This document shows, piece after piece, positions 12,393 to 23,885 of a stretch of DNA of 64,000 nucleotides (positions within the stretch are counted from its first letter, which is position 1; every line of letters starts with the position of its first letter). Made by a program: the position numbers and the translations under genes. The notes under the pieces were generated by a model. The model saw only the letters and a program-made list of their open reading frames with translations. It ran no database searches and was not told the origin of the DNA. Source of the stretch: Erpobdella octoculata (lineage: Eukaryota > Annelida > Clitellata > Hirudinida > Erpobdellidae); NCBI GenBank assembly GCA_963978895.1, contig OZ022242.1, forward strand, positions 16,795,121 through 16,859,120. Direction: 5' to 3'.

Positions 12393-13885
12393 TAATAAAT
12401 AGTAATAATAAATACTGCATGTTAATTATGCATTTGGACTCCACGAGGTTCGATGAAATATTAATATTTCTTCTTATAGACATCATATTATTATAATTTA
12501 ATTTATTATTATTATTATTATTGTTATTGATTCAGAATAAAACTTCACGTCGAACACAATAGCTTATAAATGAATTCCGACGATATGAAGAAATGAAGAA
12601 CTTTCCAGAAAATTAGGATCGTTTCGGAGTAAATATTGATGCAGTGACCTCCTTCACATGAATTGAATTCTTCATATAACTAGATCACTATTGTCAGCGT
12701 TTTGACTTTACTCATTCAAAAATAAGTCGGGTTAGTTTAAGCATATCGTTATATGCGATATTTTTATGCCAATGTATTTTTTGCTCGTTTTGCAAGAGAA
12801 TATTCGTTGACTTCGGTCGCTTCCTTCCTCTGTTGTCTTTGATTATTTGTTTCTTTACATACATCTGCCATGTTGCATTATTATTAAATCCTTCAAAGTA
12901 ACATCACATATCTGCCCGTCAGAGGGGACCAAATCTTGGAGTTAGTGGAAGTTTTGATCACTTACCGATAACCTAAAGGATCGGCTTATGCTAGAAAACA
13001 ATGCATGATATAGTTATTTTCTACATCATTTAAGTAATTAATTGGTAATAATTAAGCATTTACGTTTGATATGGGAAGCGTAAGCATCTTAAACTTGAAA
13101 CGAAATGGTCCTTTCAAATTCAAAGTTTCAGCTTTCTAGATTATTATGATAGTCCATCAAACTGATGTTTACTGTGGTTATTGTATGATTTGACGTGTGT
13201 TAGTTGTTTAATTCTTTGTCTTGGAATAAACATGATAAAAAAAAACTATATCGTGCATTGTCTTCTGGCATAAGCATATCCTCCATTTTGGTGGTCGGTT
13301 GGACCGCTAGGTAGGATACACATCACCACCAGTCTAATCAATTAGCTCTGACAGACTAGTGACAGAATTTTCATTCATTATATTTTTCAGATAATTTTGG
13401 TTCAAAATTCGTCTTTTCGCAATAAATTTGTTTTTATTTACAAACGAAAACAACACGTAATTATGAAAATATTAGCTTTTTTTCTAACCACATCATATTA
13501 CAAAGTAACCTTTTAAAATGTTAACTCAATGAAGCCAAATTCATGGTATTGTTAAAATCATTATCTGACCTGAACCATTGGATCAGTCACCTATGAGTCA
13601 TCAACGACGTCTTTTAGTGAGCCATCACATGCTTGTTAACGGTTTGTAATTTCGATTTGTGTGGATTTGTTTCTTTTTTTCTAAGCTTTTGCGCATTTCT
13701 CTCAAATCGGTTTGATCCAATGACAGAGCCAGTCTTTCATTTTCTATGTCATCTGAAAAATAATTATTTAAACAAAGTCTATTTTTCTGAAGCTTTTTTT
13801 ATTATTTTTAAATTTAATTATTTTCAATTCAAAAACCCATTTTTAATTATTTTTCGCATGTAAAAGTTGAAAAATTGTATCCGCC
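12393..13885. other. AT-rich intergenic stretch
   Basis: No coding frame with recognisable content was seen on either strand. There are short TTA runs near 12500 and otherwise nothing with clear ends. Confidence 0.6.
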
Positions 13886-13961
13886 ATGGAAGACAATGGT
13901 TTCAATCAGCAGCATTTCACAAGCTCATCGTTCCGAACAATACCTCACCAACGTATCGATT
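13886..13961 (+). other. Candidate first coding exon (orphan)
   Basis: An ATG in a strong start context (CCGCCATGG) opens 25 codons beginning MEDNGFNQQHFTSSS. The exon would stop at a good donor, ATT|GTAAGA, leaving phase 1. No matching downstream exon was identified, and a diverged copy of its bases 13898-13915 recurs at about 14124. It could be the start of a host gene whose remaining exons lie among the transposons, or chance. Confidence 0.3.
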
Positions 13962-15396
13962 GTAAGATTTTTTAGACCGGGCTTCGTCGTTAAGATGAAA
14001 AAGTTTTTGTATACTCGCTCAGTTGTTGTTTTGATTCGTATTTTGTAGATGTTCTGTTGTTTCTTCAAAAATGTTTAATTTACATGTACATTAACTATGC
14101 TTTTTTGATGTTTAGTATTAGTAAATGGTTTCAATCAACGGCATTTGTTATGCGCTGTAGTTCTAAGTTTTCTAATAGCCCGTGGAGTTTCGAGGATTAG
14201 GGGACCTCGAAACGAGCGTTAAATTTACTGAAACATATAAAAAATGTTAAAATGCCAGTATAGGCCTATACAAAAAGCAAAACTGTGGCAATCTTCAATG
14301 AAACTCAATTTTCTCACAAAGTTGTCAACGTGTTCATGTTCAACCAAAGCTCATTCTGCTGCAGCAGCAGCAGCAAATTGTGCCATTAGTGATCTATTGA
14401 GAGTTTCAGCACGAGAACTGTGCACCGACCTGATGTAGCCGTCGGCAGAGCACTGGTCTGTTTCGGTCGGTGGTGGCGGCGCGCTGATCCACTTTCCGAC
14501 GAGGCATTGTTTAAATTAGGCAGATAGCAAGATTATGTCTCTAAATTGCTACAAATAACAATGATTAAACGTTTATCGTGATAATTTGCTATTTATAATT
14601 ATATATGTTGCTGAACTCCCATGTTTCATAAGCAGATCATGTTCTGATCTCGTCCATGGTATTTTTTCAACTGTTTCATTGTTACTGGTTTTATCATCTT
14701 GGCTTGTCTGCAAATCACCAACGTACTTTTGCACTGCTTGTTTAAAAATATCCACAGTCGTCTGGTTTTTATCTGTAAGATATTCTATACGTCAAGACAC
14801 GTATAGATGGATCAAGCATTGTTGCTATTAAATGCGAATCTTTTACTGGAAGTCTATGATTTAAACTCTAAAGCCATGCACATTTGCGCATGTTGTGCTT
14901 CATAGACTTCACGATACTACTGCCTGCTGGTAAATCTGTCTAGTGTTGGATTTATGTTTCAATTTTTACACACTTTTACTTAACTTGACTTCTCTGTCTG
15001 TCTTTCTGTCTGTCTGTCTTTCTGTATTTCTGTCTGTCTGTTTTTCTCTCTGTCTGTCTGTCTGCCGTCAAATTTTGCGATCGATTTTAAACTAACTTCC
15101 CAATGAGCTAGAGACTTACAAATTTAAACATACCTCCGAACTGATTAACAATGCATTCTATCAATTTTTCGGATCGATTAGACAAAATTTAATTAAATAA
15201 TTATTTGTGATATTTTCGTCGAACTATTTATTGTCTATGCTAATATGCTCGTTGTTTATGTAACAGAATGTGGCCTACACAATCGATTATAAAAAAAAGT
15301 GTGTTTTTAAAAAACTTTGTTTTTTGATTCACTTGTTTAATACTGGGAAACTTTCCGGAAAGTTTCCAATGGAAAAATTTCTTGAAATTTTGCATC
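13962..15396. other. Intergenic stretch with a CTGT microsatellite
   Basis: A CTGT/CTTT microsatellite occupies about 14992-15064. A small hairpin TTTCGAGG...CCTCGAAA lies at about 14189-14213. No supportable gene was found. Confidence 0.6.
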
Positions 15397-15404
15397 ACTG
15401 TGTG

Positions 15405-16534
15405 CAGTGTTGGGTTTGTTACTTTACTTTTGTAATTTGTTACTGTTACTTGTTACATGATGAAAAAGTAATTTGTTACTGTTACTTGTTACATTTTTTC
15501 AAAAGTAATTTGTTACTGTTACTTTTTGGTTTTGAAAGTAACTTATTACATTTTTGTTACTTTACAAAAAGTTGTTTGCAAACAGATGCAACACCCCATA
15601 ACTCACTACTTGATTTTGTTTTTAAAATATGAACACAACTTTATTATAAAAATCAAGAGTTATAACTAATCAGTCAAATGGTGAAGATCTTTGATTGAGC
15701 TACAAAAAGCTTTATTAGCTCTGAGCAGCAGTTGTCGTTGAAAATGACTATCAGCCGTTCAACAGGAGCACTTGATGGAAGAGAAGTATTATATCTTTTG
15801 AACCATTTCAAGATACATGGAAATTTGAGTAATTATTCAATATCACGAGAAGTATCGCTAAGATACATATCCACCTCCGCAGTTTCATCAGTTTGCTTAA
15901 ATGTATCTGTAACAAATATAAGAAAATCATCATCTGGCTGAGGCATCTCAGCTGAACCATTTTGTTGTTCAGCCTGCATTTCAACCTGCTGTACAGCAAG
16001 CACTTGCTCATATAACAAATTAGATACACTTTCTTAGACAGACACTGTAGACTGTAGACACAACACATTGACGTTCTTTCCGTCATTTTCAGTTATTTTA
16101 AAATATTTTTTTAGCTGATGCACCCATCCGATTTCATTACCAGTTTTTTCATAATTTAACTCTTTATTAACTTCCATGATCCCAAAACACGATCTGTGAA
16201 CTCGCAAACGTTTCCGAAAGAGTAAACGATAATAAAAAGGAAGTTTGTTTACCCTGATATGGCGCGTTGTTAAAATGAACGCGATCATGAATCCAGTGAC
16301 ACACTTTGCTCCTATTGGTCCAGACTCGCGCCATCTTACGCTTGATCCAATGCTCGAAAATAAAAAGTAACAAGTAACAATTTTTAAAAATCCGTTACTG
16401 TTACTTGAAAAAAGTAATTTGTTCCTGTTACTTTGTTACAATTTTGAAAAGTAATCTGTTACGTTACTTGTTACTGAAAAAAGTAATTTGTTACTGTAAT
16501 TTCGTTACTTGTAATTTGTTACTACCCATCACTG
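15405..16534 (-). mobile_element. hAT element, internally deleted, TSD ACTGTGTG
   Basis: The 8-bp duplication ACTGTGTG is at 15397-15404 and 16535-16542. The ends are CAGTGTTGGGT and ACCCATCACTG. Both subterminal zones are filled with variants of GTAATTTGTTACTGTTACTT in inverted relation. At 1,130 bp the element keeps only the ends of a transposase on the - strand, so it is a non-autonomous deletion derivative. It is a separate family from the 9452-11224 hAT, although the outermost bases are alike. Confidence 0.92.
15740..16186 (-). pseudogene. hAT transposase remnant: N-terminal start joined to C-terminal end
   Basis: Read on the - strand, the frame from about 16178 gives MEVNKELNYEK...GWVHQLKKYFK, which resembles the region before a BED zinc finger. 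After stops and frameshifts it is followed by an acidic stretch and then the hAT C-terminal dimerisation motif (LPSSAPVERL, about 15757-15786). The catalytic core between them is missing, which explains the small size of the element. It is not functional. Confidence 0.75.
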
Positions 16535-16542
16535 ACTGTGTG

Positions 16543-18241
16543 GGAGAGTGGGCGTAATTGACAGCCTATCGTTTATAATTGTTGTAATGCAAAGTAAATA
16601 AGAAAATTAAAACAGTTTTATGAGTAGGTATATTTAAAAAAGTAAGTCATATAATACAATTTAAAACAATAATATTTTTTGAACATTGCTTCTGTAATTT
16701 CTTATATTTTTCATTATAACTTTAATTTCTTATATTTTTTATCATAACTTTAATTTCTTATATTTTTACCTCTTATACCGGTATTTTTGCTTGTTTGCTT
16801 ATGGACAAATCTTGGAAGTGAAAATTAAAGAACTTCCCACCATGCAGTCGCAGTCATGCTGAAACTTGAGATGTATAGGATTGATATTCATGAAAATGCG
16901 TTCTAATAAACTTTTAACATTTTATAAAAAATTTAATTTTAAGAATTGTTTTATTTAAAATATAAGGTAGTTGTAAATGTTTAATTGTTAATCTTCTGTA
17001 ACTTCTTATATTTTTTTTAACTTTTTAACACATAATTAATTCTTGACCAATATTTTTTAGTTCCCCCAATGATATATATGTTACCAAATTTTATATAGCC
17101 AGAGAATTATTTTTGTATTCTTAGTGCAGAAGAGAAACGTTGTTTTAAAAAAGTTTATTTAAGTATTATTATTTAAGTTTTAAGCTTTTCATCCAAGAGT
17201 GAGATCATCACTTAACTATACTTTACAAAAGAGGAGAGAGAGCTTTGGCTCTGATAAAGTTGGAAAGATGTTTTTTTTTAAAAGCAATCATGATCTGAAA
17301 TGAATGTTATAAATAAATTATCATTGTGTCTTTTTTTATTGAAACAATTTTTTTTATAAGTGAAACGTTTTCAAGGTGTTAAAACAAAACCTAAGCTAAG
17401 AATATGCTGATTATATTTGAATTATCTTCTTCTTCTATATTGTTTTTAGTTGCTGACCAAAGACTATTTTTGGTCAGAGGATCTGCGCCGCAGTTGAAAA
17501 TTTCAGAACGAAACTAAAAACGCATTTGTCCAGTTGGCTTGGTTTTTTGGTATCTACGTCATTACAATAATTGTCATGCAGTGTTGTTATTATCATAGCA
17601 AGGATAATTAAGACGATGTTAATAACTTAATTGCTTGAGCGACCTTCCCACGCACAGTTTGAAGCTTTGGTAGAAGAAAAAAAACATTAAAATCTTGGTT
17701 TTCAAGCCTTCAATCAAATCATTAAAAACAAAATAATCCAGTTTTTAATTAAATCTTCATAAAAGTTTGTAGACTATATTTTTAACAGACGTGAATCTGA
17801 ATTTAAATTTTAACATGTTGTTATTTTCTGCAACTATGTGGCTACCAAAGCTGGACAAATTCGCCAATTAGGTGAAACAATTTTTGAAATACATTATTTT
17901 TTATTTGCTTCATATTTGTTATTCACATATTGTCCTTTGAAGGTTATTGTTTGTTTTTATAAACCCAACCTAGTGTCCCATCAAAACTGTAATTGTTTTT
18001 TAATAACTACAGAAATCCTGGATAGCAAAAATTTTAAAAATCTCAAAATAGCTGAGAATAATTGACGGTCTTTGATCTGACATCACATAAGTTGTACAGT
18101 GACATTGCTCTAGCACACTCGAAGAACATAATGAAATCAATGAATTACAAAATTAATTTTTAAATCCCTTATATCAACTTCACCGCCGGTCTTTTTTTGC
18201 TTTCTTACTTACTTGACTTTTTGCACACCTTGAAAGGCAAC
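16543..18241. other. AT-rich intergenic stretch with a short tandem repeat
   Basis: About three copies of a 28-bp unit starting TAATTTCTTATATTTTT occupy 16695-16769. Apart from that no gene, TIR or RNA gene is supportable here. Confidence 0.6.
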
Positions 18242-18311
18242 ATGGCTGTGTTAATAAAAATTATTGTGCATTATTCATTTGTTTTTCCAATATTTGTCTC
18301 TTCTAAAGAAA
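18242..18311 (+). other. Candidate signal-peptide exon (orphan or alternative first exon)
   Basis: ATG in good context (GGCAACATGG) opens 23 codons with a basic-hydrophobic profile, MAVLIKIIVHYSFVFPIF then VSSKE, typical of a secretory signal. It ends at a strong donor, GAAA|GTAAGT, leaving phase 1. The first exon of the Ly6-type gene at 24327 has the same design: ATG, about 22 codons of signal peptide, phase 1. This exon could thus splice to the Ly6 exon at 24911 or be the remnant of a tandem Ly6 duplicate. No downstream exon of its own was found before 24327. Confidence 0.45.
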
Positions 18312-18783
18312 GTAAGTTATTGCTTTCATTACATTGTTTTTAATTAAAATGAATTTGTTATTGGGCATTAATTTTATTTTTTTTAAATTACGTAAGAAAA
18401 GGACACAAGATATTCAAATTGAAAAAACATTAAGTTAAGAAAAATGAAATATTTTGTTTAAAAAAAAGACATAAATCAATGTTTTTTTGCTAAATAATTT
18501 TTTAAATAATTAATGATGCTTGTAGCTCAAATCAAAATATTTTTATAGTCAATTATGTTAATATTATAGTTGTACAAAAACAGTTATGGATTAGAAAAAA
18601 TCAAAATTTAAATGTTTTTTCATAGTTTAAAATAAAATATTAAAAGAATCTTTTTATAATACCACGTTTTTGTGAACTAAAAAGAAAAAAATAATTCTTC
18701 TCTGGGCTGTGTGAGAAATGTCTTAATGGAGGCATGCATTAATTGTGGACATTCGTATAACGAACAAGCCATAATTTTTTAAA

Positions 18784-18891
18784 ACTTAAAACGTGGGGCG
18801 CCTTTTAAATTTATATTCAAAAAAGCGGGTCTATCATGTTTTAAAGTTAGCAGATTGTTAGCTTGAGTAAACTGCGCCCCACGTTTTAAGT
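18784..18891. repeat. Short inverted-repeat element (MITE-like)
   Basis: An 18-bp perfect inverted repeat, ACTTAAAACGTGGGGCGC at 18784-18801 and its complement at 18874-18891, encloses 72 bases. No convincing target duplication was recognised, and the flanks are both AT-rich. Probably a miniature transposon or a hairpin element. Confidence 0.7.
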
Positions 18892-19666
18892 ATAAACATT
18901 TTTTTTAATATATCTGGAAAAATATCAACGAAGTTTTAAAAAAAATTGGAAAAGTTTTTACAGTTACTTTACTCAGTCATTAGCTATTTTGAGAGAAAAA
19001 GTGTATAAGTTTTTGAAAACATTTTTGGAAAGGTTCCTATGAATATCCTACTCCCCCAATCATCAGCTATTTTGGGGAGAAGGGTTTAGCATTAAGAAGA
19101 TTCAATTTTGAATTATGTGGGTTTTTATAAGTTTGCCCCTCGCCAATGATTTTTCTGAAATGACTCTCCTGGAGGGGGGGGGGTGAAAATCCATCATCCA
19201 AATCAACTTTTGAAAAAATCTTTGAATTCGAAGGAGTGAATAATGTTATTATCTTCTGTGTCTTTTGAGTTCATTATTATGAATTGCGCCAATTTAGTGG
19301 TCTCAACAAGGATGCCAAAGCTATTCTATCTTCAATATTTGCTGTTTTTGTGTGTGAGTTAACATAGACATCTATGCGTGTTGTAGTTTGTTGCATGGAT
19401 ACGACACGCAAGCATACAAACAGGCATGAGCACACATCCATCGAGACCGCCGGCCAATACCATTATGGCTGCAAATCTCCTTAAGCACGCCCATTTCGAG
19501 ACCACCGGCAACGACAACAGCTGCAAATGCCAATTGTTAAAATCACTAATAGACACACTTGAACCCACGAACTAAGCAATCATTGTCCACAATGTAGTTT
19601 TTGGAATATTACGCTTGCATAATAATTTGTTATTGTAAAATTTTGAGACCCCAAACTCGGAGGCCC
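18892..19666. other. Intergenic stretch, no gene seen
   Basis: A G-run lies at about 19173-19182. A loose internal duplication containing CGAGACC-CCGGC and GCTGCAAAT occurs at 19441-19530. Nothing codes convincingly. Confidence 0.55.
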
Positions 19667-19691
19667 TGGCGCAGGTGCGCCACCTGCGCCA
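19667..19691. repeat. GC-rich perfect hairpin
   Basis: An 11-bp perfect stem, TGGCGCAGGTG and its complement, encloses a 3-base loop. A second hairpin with stem CGGTTTT/AAAACCG lies at about 19764-19787. Both sit next to the tRNA-like sequence and may be part of one small element. Confidence 0.6.
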
Positions 19692-19834
19692 TGGTTGATC
19701 GGCACTGATTATGGGTAAGGAATAAGGGATAGAATAGAAATTGCAATTTTCCTCTTTATCGGGTGCGGTTTTGTTGAAGAAAAACCGCGGTTGTTGCGGT
19801 TTGCGGCAATACAAATTTAAAACCGCTTATTGCT

Positions 19835-19912
19835 CTACAAGGGAGTTGAACCCGTGACTCCAAGTTTTAAAGTAAAAAACTTTGCCGCTTACCACCTCTC
19901 CTCTAGATTTTT
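19835..19912 (-). other. tRNA-like sequence (SINE head or tRNA pseudogene)
   Basis: On the - strand a near-match to an A box (TGGTAAGCGGC) is followed after about 35 bases by an exact B-box match, GGTTCAACTCC. An anticodon-like stem GTTTT/AAAAC with a 7-base loop lies between them. Acceptor pairing and T-stem pairing are poor, so a working tRNA is unlikely. A tRNA-derived SINE head or pseudogene fits better. Confidence 0.35.
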
Positions 19913-20109
19913 TTAGATATAGATAAATTATACTGTTTATAATAAAATATACAAATAAAACTGCAATAAGCGAACTATATACCAAATAAAAAAAATAACT
20001 AAAAAGAATGCTTTGTATATTTTAACAAATTTTCGGAGTAATGTTTTCAACAAATCTGTCCAACTTGTTACATGAATGGCAAAAATGAATTTTAGGTTAA
20101 ATTACAAAC

Positions 20110-20380
20110 CTTTCGAGTTGGCTATTATATCGAGAATCGAGTTTGCCTTGTGCTGAAGCAAAGCTCCACGAAGGAGAGCACGCTCTTTGACATGGAGATT
20201 GAGAGTGTTTAATTTTTCAGGACTGAGTTGCAAGATGTCATCCAGGCTTAAAATTCCTGACCTCAGAAGTTGATCAAGGGTTGATCTAGATACACCGTAG
20301 TTGTCAAACCACTGTTCTAGTTTCTGCTTGCGTCTTTTATAAAACTCTTGTTTCGCATGCTTGGACTCAATAGAGTACAT
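20110..20380 (-). other. Candidate first coding exon with a helical, SAM-like domain
   Basis: On the - strand ATG at 20380 opens 90 codons ending at a donor AAAG|GTTTGT. The translation has a basic start (FYKRRKQKLEQWF) and then a pattern of short amphipathic helices with leucines (LDQLLRSGILSLDDILQL, then LHVKERALLRGALLQ) that resembles a SAM or helix-hairpin-helix fold. The upstream 100 bases (20400-20475) are locally GC-rich, as expected near a promoter. No downstream exon was recognised, so the gene's identity is unknown. Confidence 0.5.
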
Positions 20381-21321
20381 TTCATCTGCTGGTCGGAATC
20401 GAAAGAGAGACTTGTTGGTTGCTAAGTAAGTGGGAGTTCTTCTTTGTCACGCAAACGCCGGGAGCGCGACCGTATTTAAATGGAAAACAACTCAAGTGAA
20501 AACGACGTATATAAAGCTTAGGCAAAATATAGTCTTACTATTAAAGCATGTTGCTAAGCTACAAAAGTAATAACTAAAAATTAATGATGAAAAAACAATT
20601 GGAGAGAACTTATGTAAATAGAGAAAATAAATGACAGAAGAAAGTAAAAAAGACAAAACAAAAGTGATTTTACAGTTTTGAAAAACTAGGTTTTTAAAAG
20701 CTTTAAACTAAATTTATATAACTTTTAAACGGTGCTTCCAGAGCAAAAGGATCATTTTTTTCATGATCGTCTGGTCGAGTTCTATTTCGCTCAAACATTA
20801 TTGCCAACATTTTTGTGGTCAGCGTGGCAACTTTTTGTGGTTATATGGAATCATCACAATGTTGCAGAACATCAACTGCGGTATGTGGCCTCTCTGCCAA
20901 TGGGACATTCGACATTCGACCATTTGGCTTTCCAGCGGAAGTATTCACCACAAACAGCAGATGTGTGACCAAGGTCACAGGCTTAGTACTTGAGTGTCTC
21001 CTCTAGGTCAATGAAAGATTTTTGGTCAAGAAACCTTGGAAGCAGATGTTGAATCTAAATGCAGACTCGCTCATTTGGGGCAAATCGGTCGGGTCGGATT
21101 TAAAACAAGTGAGTCGGGTTGGGTCACAAAATAAAAAACTAAACTAGGTCGGACCGGGTTAGATTTTCTGGCGAGTCGGGTCTTCAAAATTTTACCCATG
21201 GACAACATCTGACCCCAACAATTGAGATGTGCAGAGCGAACAAAATATTAGAGATATAATAGAGAATATACATCGAGGAAAGAATTGAAAAACAATTATA
21301 ACCCAATACACGGTCACACGC
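20381..21321. other. Intergenic stretch, possible transposon end
   Basis: A GGGTCGG-rich patch at 21085-21182 (for example TCGGTCGGGTCGG) resembles subterminal repeats of some hAT elements, but no paired end was found. The remainder is AT-rich and shows no coding content. Confidence 0.5.
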
Positions 21322-21468
21322 GTCACTTCCAGGGCCGTAACCAGGAATTTGGAAGTGGGGGCCCAAGAACTTTTGGGGAGGCACTGTGTAAATTATCTGT
21401 TCACATTAAGTAGCACATTCCAGCAATTTGACCCTCAAAATGTACTTCACAAAAAACAGATTTAGCGA

Positions 21469-22335
21469 TTGAAATTTGAATCTTACACATTTTTCACATT
21501 GCACGAGCGACCTTGCAACAAAGCATTTATCGGTGACAGCAAGCTCAGTCTTTTGACAATTGTATTTGAAAAAAAATCCGACATTGAAACTCTGTTGAGC
21601 AGCCCCGCTGCTTTAACCGACACATCAATCGGAGCTTATTCTGAGTTGGCAACAATTTCGAGGTCTGCAAAATTTCCTCTTTTGTTTTTGACAACCATTG
21701 CAGATTGAGCTAGCAACCGCTTTATTGTGTCACCTCCATATGCGTTTGCAACAAAATTTTGGCGGAAAAACACATCCAATTGCTCACATAAGCTGAAAAA
21801 GATTTTTACCTTTATCTCTGATTCCATAGCGTCCGCAACTACAAGATGGAGTACGTGCAATTATAGCAGTGCACGTACGGATATCGGCGGCCCAGAGTGT
21901 CTTGCAATATTTTCTGGACACCTCCCTTTCTGCCACTCATTACACTGGCTCCGTCATAACATTGACTCAAAATTCGAGCGGGTCCAGCTGCTGAGCCTGA
22001 AGCACTGTAAGCAGCGAACGTGTCAGGCTTTTAGCTTCTAAATCACTAACCTTGATCATTGACATCATGTGCTCTATTGCTTTTCCACAACGCACATAAC
22101 GAATGACAATCGACATATCCCCGACATTGCACTGATATCTTGTTTCGTCGAACTTGATCAAATACCAGTTAATGTCATAATCTTTGTATTCTTTGACAAT
22201 TACAACTTGTACCATCTGTGCCATCATTTCGATTACCTCGTTTTGGATAAGAGGCGAAATGTACTTGGCATTTTGAGATATGTTTTGTGAAATCCTACGC
22301 AATTTATCATCCTTCGCCATAGCAAATTTAAACAA
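21469..22335 (-). pseudogene. hAT transposase remnant with DUF4371-like region
   Basis: Reading down the - strand from 22335 gives a DUF4371-like segment (NAKYISPLIQNEVIE, later FDETRYQCNVGDMS). It is followed, in another frame, by QCYDGASVMSGRKGGVQ (about 21963 down to 21913) and by a stretch like HRLNLVVVDA, here seen as LVVADAMESE near 21840-21811. Further downstream comes a LCEQLDVFF segment. Order and motifs match the TTF-zinc-finger hAT transposases related to ZMYM-type proteins. Stops and shifts separate the blocks, so it is inactive. The N-terminal zinc finger is missing. Confidence 0.8.
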
Positions 22336-22408
22336 CTCATTAAATAAGCCACCTACATTTGTTTTGTTGAACTAGACAGGAGTACAAAAAACTAGGGAGG
22401 CCTGATTG

Positions 22409-23885
22409 GGTATGCGGACTTTTCATCAAAGGACGATTCATCAAGGGACTGTTCATCAAGGACTATTCATCAAGGGACTATTCATCAAGAGACTATTCAT
22501 CAAAGGACTATTCATCAAGAGGACGGTTCATCATAAGGACTGTTCATCTAAAGTCTATTCATCAAGAGGACTATTCATCAAATTTTGAAGCCAATATCAA
22601 CAACCTTTATCAGTATATAACCAAGATGTTTTCAGCGTAAAGTAATTTGATGTATTTTTAAAAGACAAATCTTCATCTTTAATAAAATGAATTTTAAACA
22701 TATTAGTAATTTAAAAAAAATAGTGATGGCAACCAGGGTTGTTAAGAGCGGTACTATTGGCTGACAAGATCGTTGATGGCAGCGCCGCTACATTTTTTAG
22801 CTGTTCTCGACGCTATTCGCAACCGCTACTTTTATTCAAAAATAAAATAGGTTTTTTATATCAATAAAATGATTTCCAATGTATTTAGTTTTTGTTTGAA
22901 GTATGCATGAAATCTGAGTCTGGTTGATTTATAGACAAGCGTAAACGTCTCTTTAAAATGTGTAACCTTTCGTGACCTCGCTAAAGCGAGCGTGTGCGTC
23001 TCTTTGAAGTGTGGCAGAAGTGGTAGTTTTAGTGATGTTCTGAGGTTTATGGTATCAGGCTGTTTGAGTGTGTATATACCTACAGTTTGTACGAACAGTT
23101 GAAGGCACTTTTTTAAACTTTTTATTCAATTGTTTTTTGCTCGTTTGATCTTAAGACCTTGACGTTATTTCTTGTCCAGTTGTTTTATTTACTGTATGTG
23201 ACGAATAAAATTGTTGTATATTACAACCATGTCTTCTACAAACTTGTTGATTGCTCGAGGCATAAGTGTCTTTGAAACGTTGCCCCTTGGTGTTAAACGA
23301 CCGATGCCAGATATGACATAGCGTGCGGCGGGCATGCGTGATACTTTGATGTGTTTGTGGCCTTTGGTGAATGTGTACATATACGGTTTACGAAAACAGT
23401 CAAATTTTGTTTTTCTGGTGCTGTGACCGGGAGCGGGAAAGCGATCGGGATCGGTAAGGCAACCGGGAGCGGGAAAAGAGAGCGACAGGGATCGTAAGAG
23501 CAAGCGGGCAAAGAAACGGGAGCGAGAGAGAAAAACGATTGAAAAACCTCTAAAAACCCCGGGCAACGACGGTTACCCTGTTAGTTCTATTATAAAGTAT
23601 GAAATATTTGGATGCAAGCACAGTAGCGCTGTAAATTTGATATAAATTACTCTACATTTTGGTAAAATATTTTGGTTGAAAATAACATCTTAAACAATTT
23701 TCTTAATTTTTTTTGATGAATAGTCCGCTTGATGAATAGACATTAGATGAACAGTCCTTATGATGAACCGTCCTCTTGATGAATAGTCCTTTGATGAATA
23801 GTCCTTTGATGAATAGTCCCTTGATGAATAGTCCTTGATGAACAGTCCTTTGATGAATCGTCCTTTGATGAACAGTCCTAGAATC
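22409..23885. mobile_element. Foldback element with minisatellite inverted arms
   Basis: Each terminal arm (22409-22590 and 23720-23885) is a run of about ten 16-18-bp units of the type GGACTATTCATCAAG. The right arm is the reverse complement of the left, and even the variant order of units (ACGATTC, ACTGTTC, ACTATTC) agrees for the first five or so. CCTGATTG at 22401-22408 and 23886-23893 is the probable target duplication. The centre (22591-23719) has no transposase and contains a Helitron 3' end. The whole element lies inside the hAT at 21330-23979. Confidence 0.85.
23424..23584 (+). mobile_element. Helitron 3' end (copy 2)
   Basis: GGGAGCGGGAAA-type repeats (23428-23530) lead to GAAAAACGATTGAAAAACC, an imperfect GC hairpin and a terminal TTAG followed by T. 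It is nested in the foldback element. The 5' boundary is unknown; 22970-23420 also contains a loose duplication and may belong to it. Confidence 0.75.

Noticed and set aside
19835..19912. Functional tRNA gene on the - strand
   Set aside because: B box fits, but acceptor and T-stem pairing are poor and the A box is imperfect.
22409..22590. Regular repeats with short spacers that resemble a CRISPR array
   Set aside because: Units are only 16-18 bp and contiguous, the array is mirrored in inverted order at 23720-23885, and the DNA is eukaryotic. It is a foldback arm.
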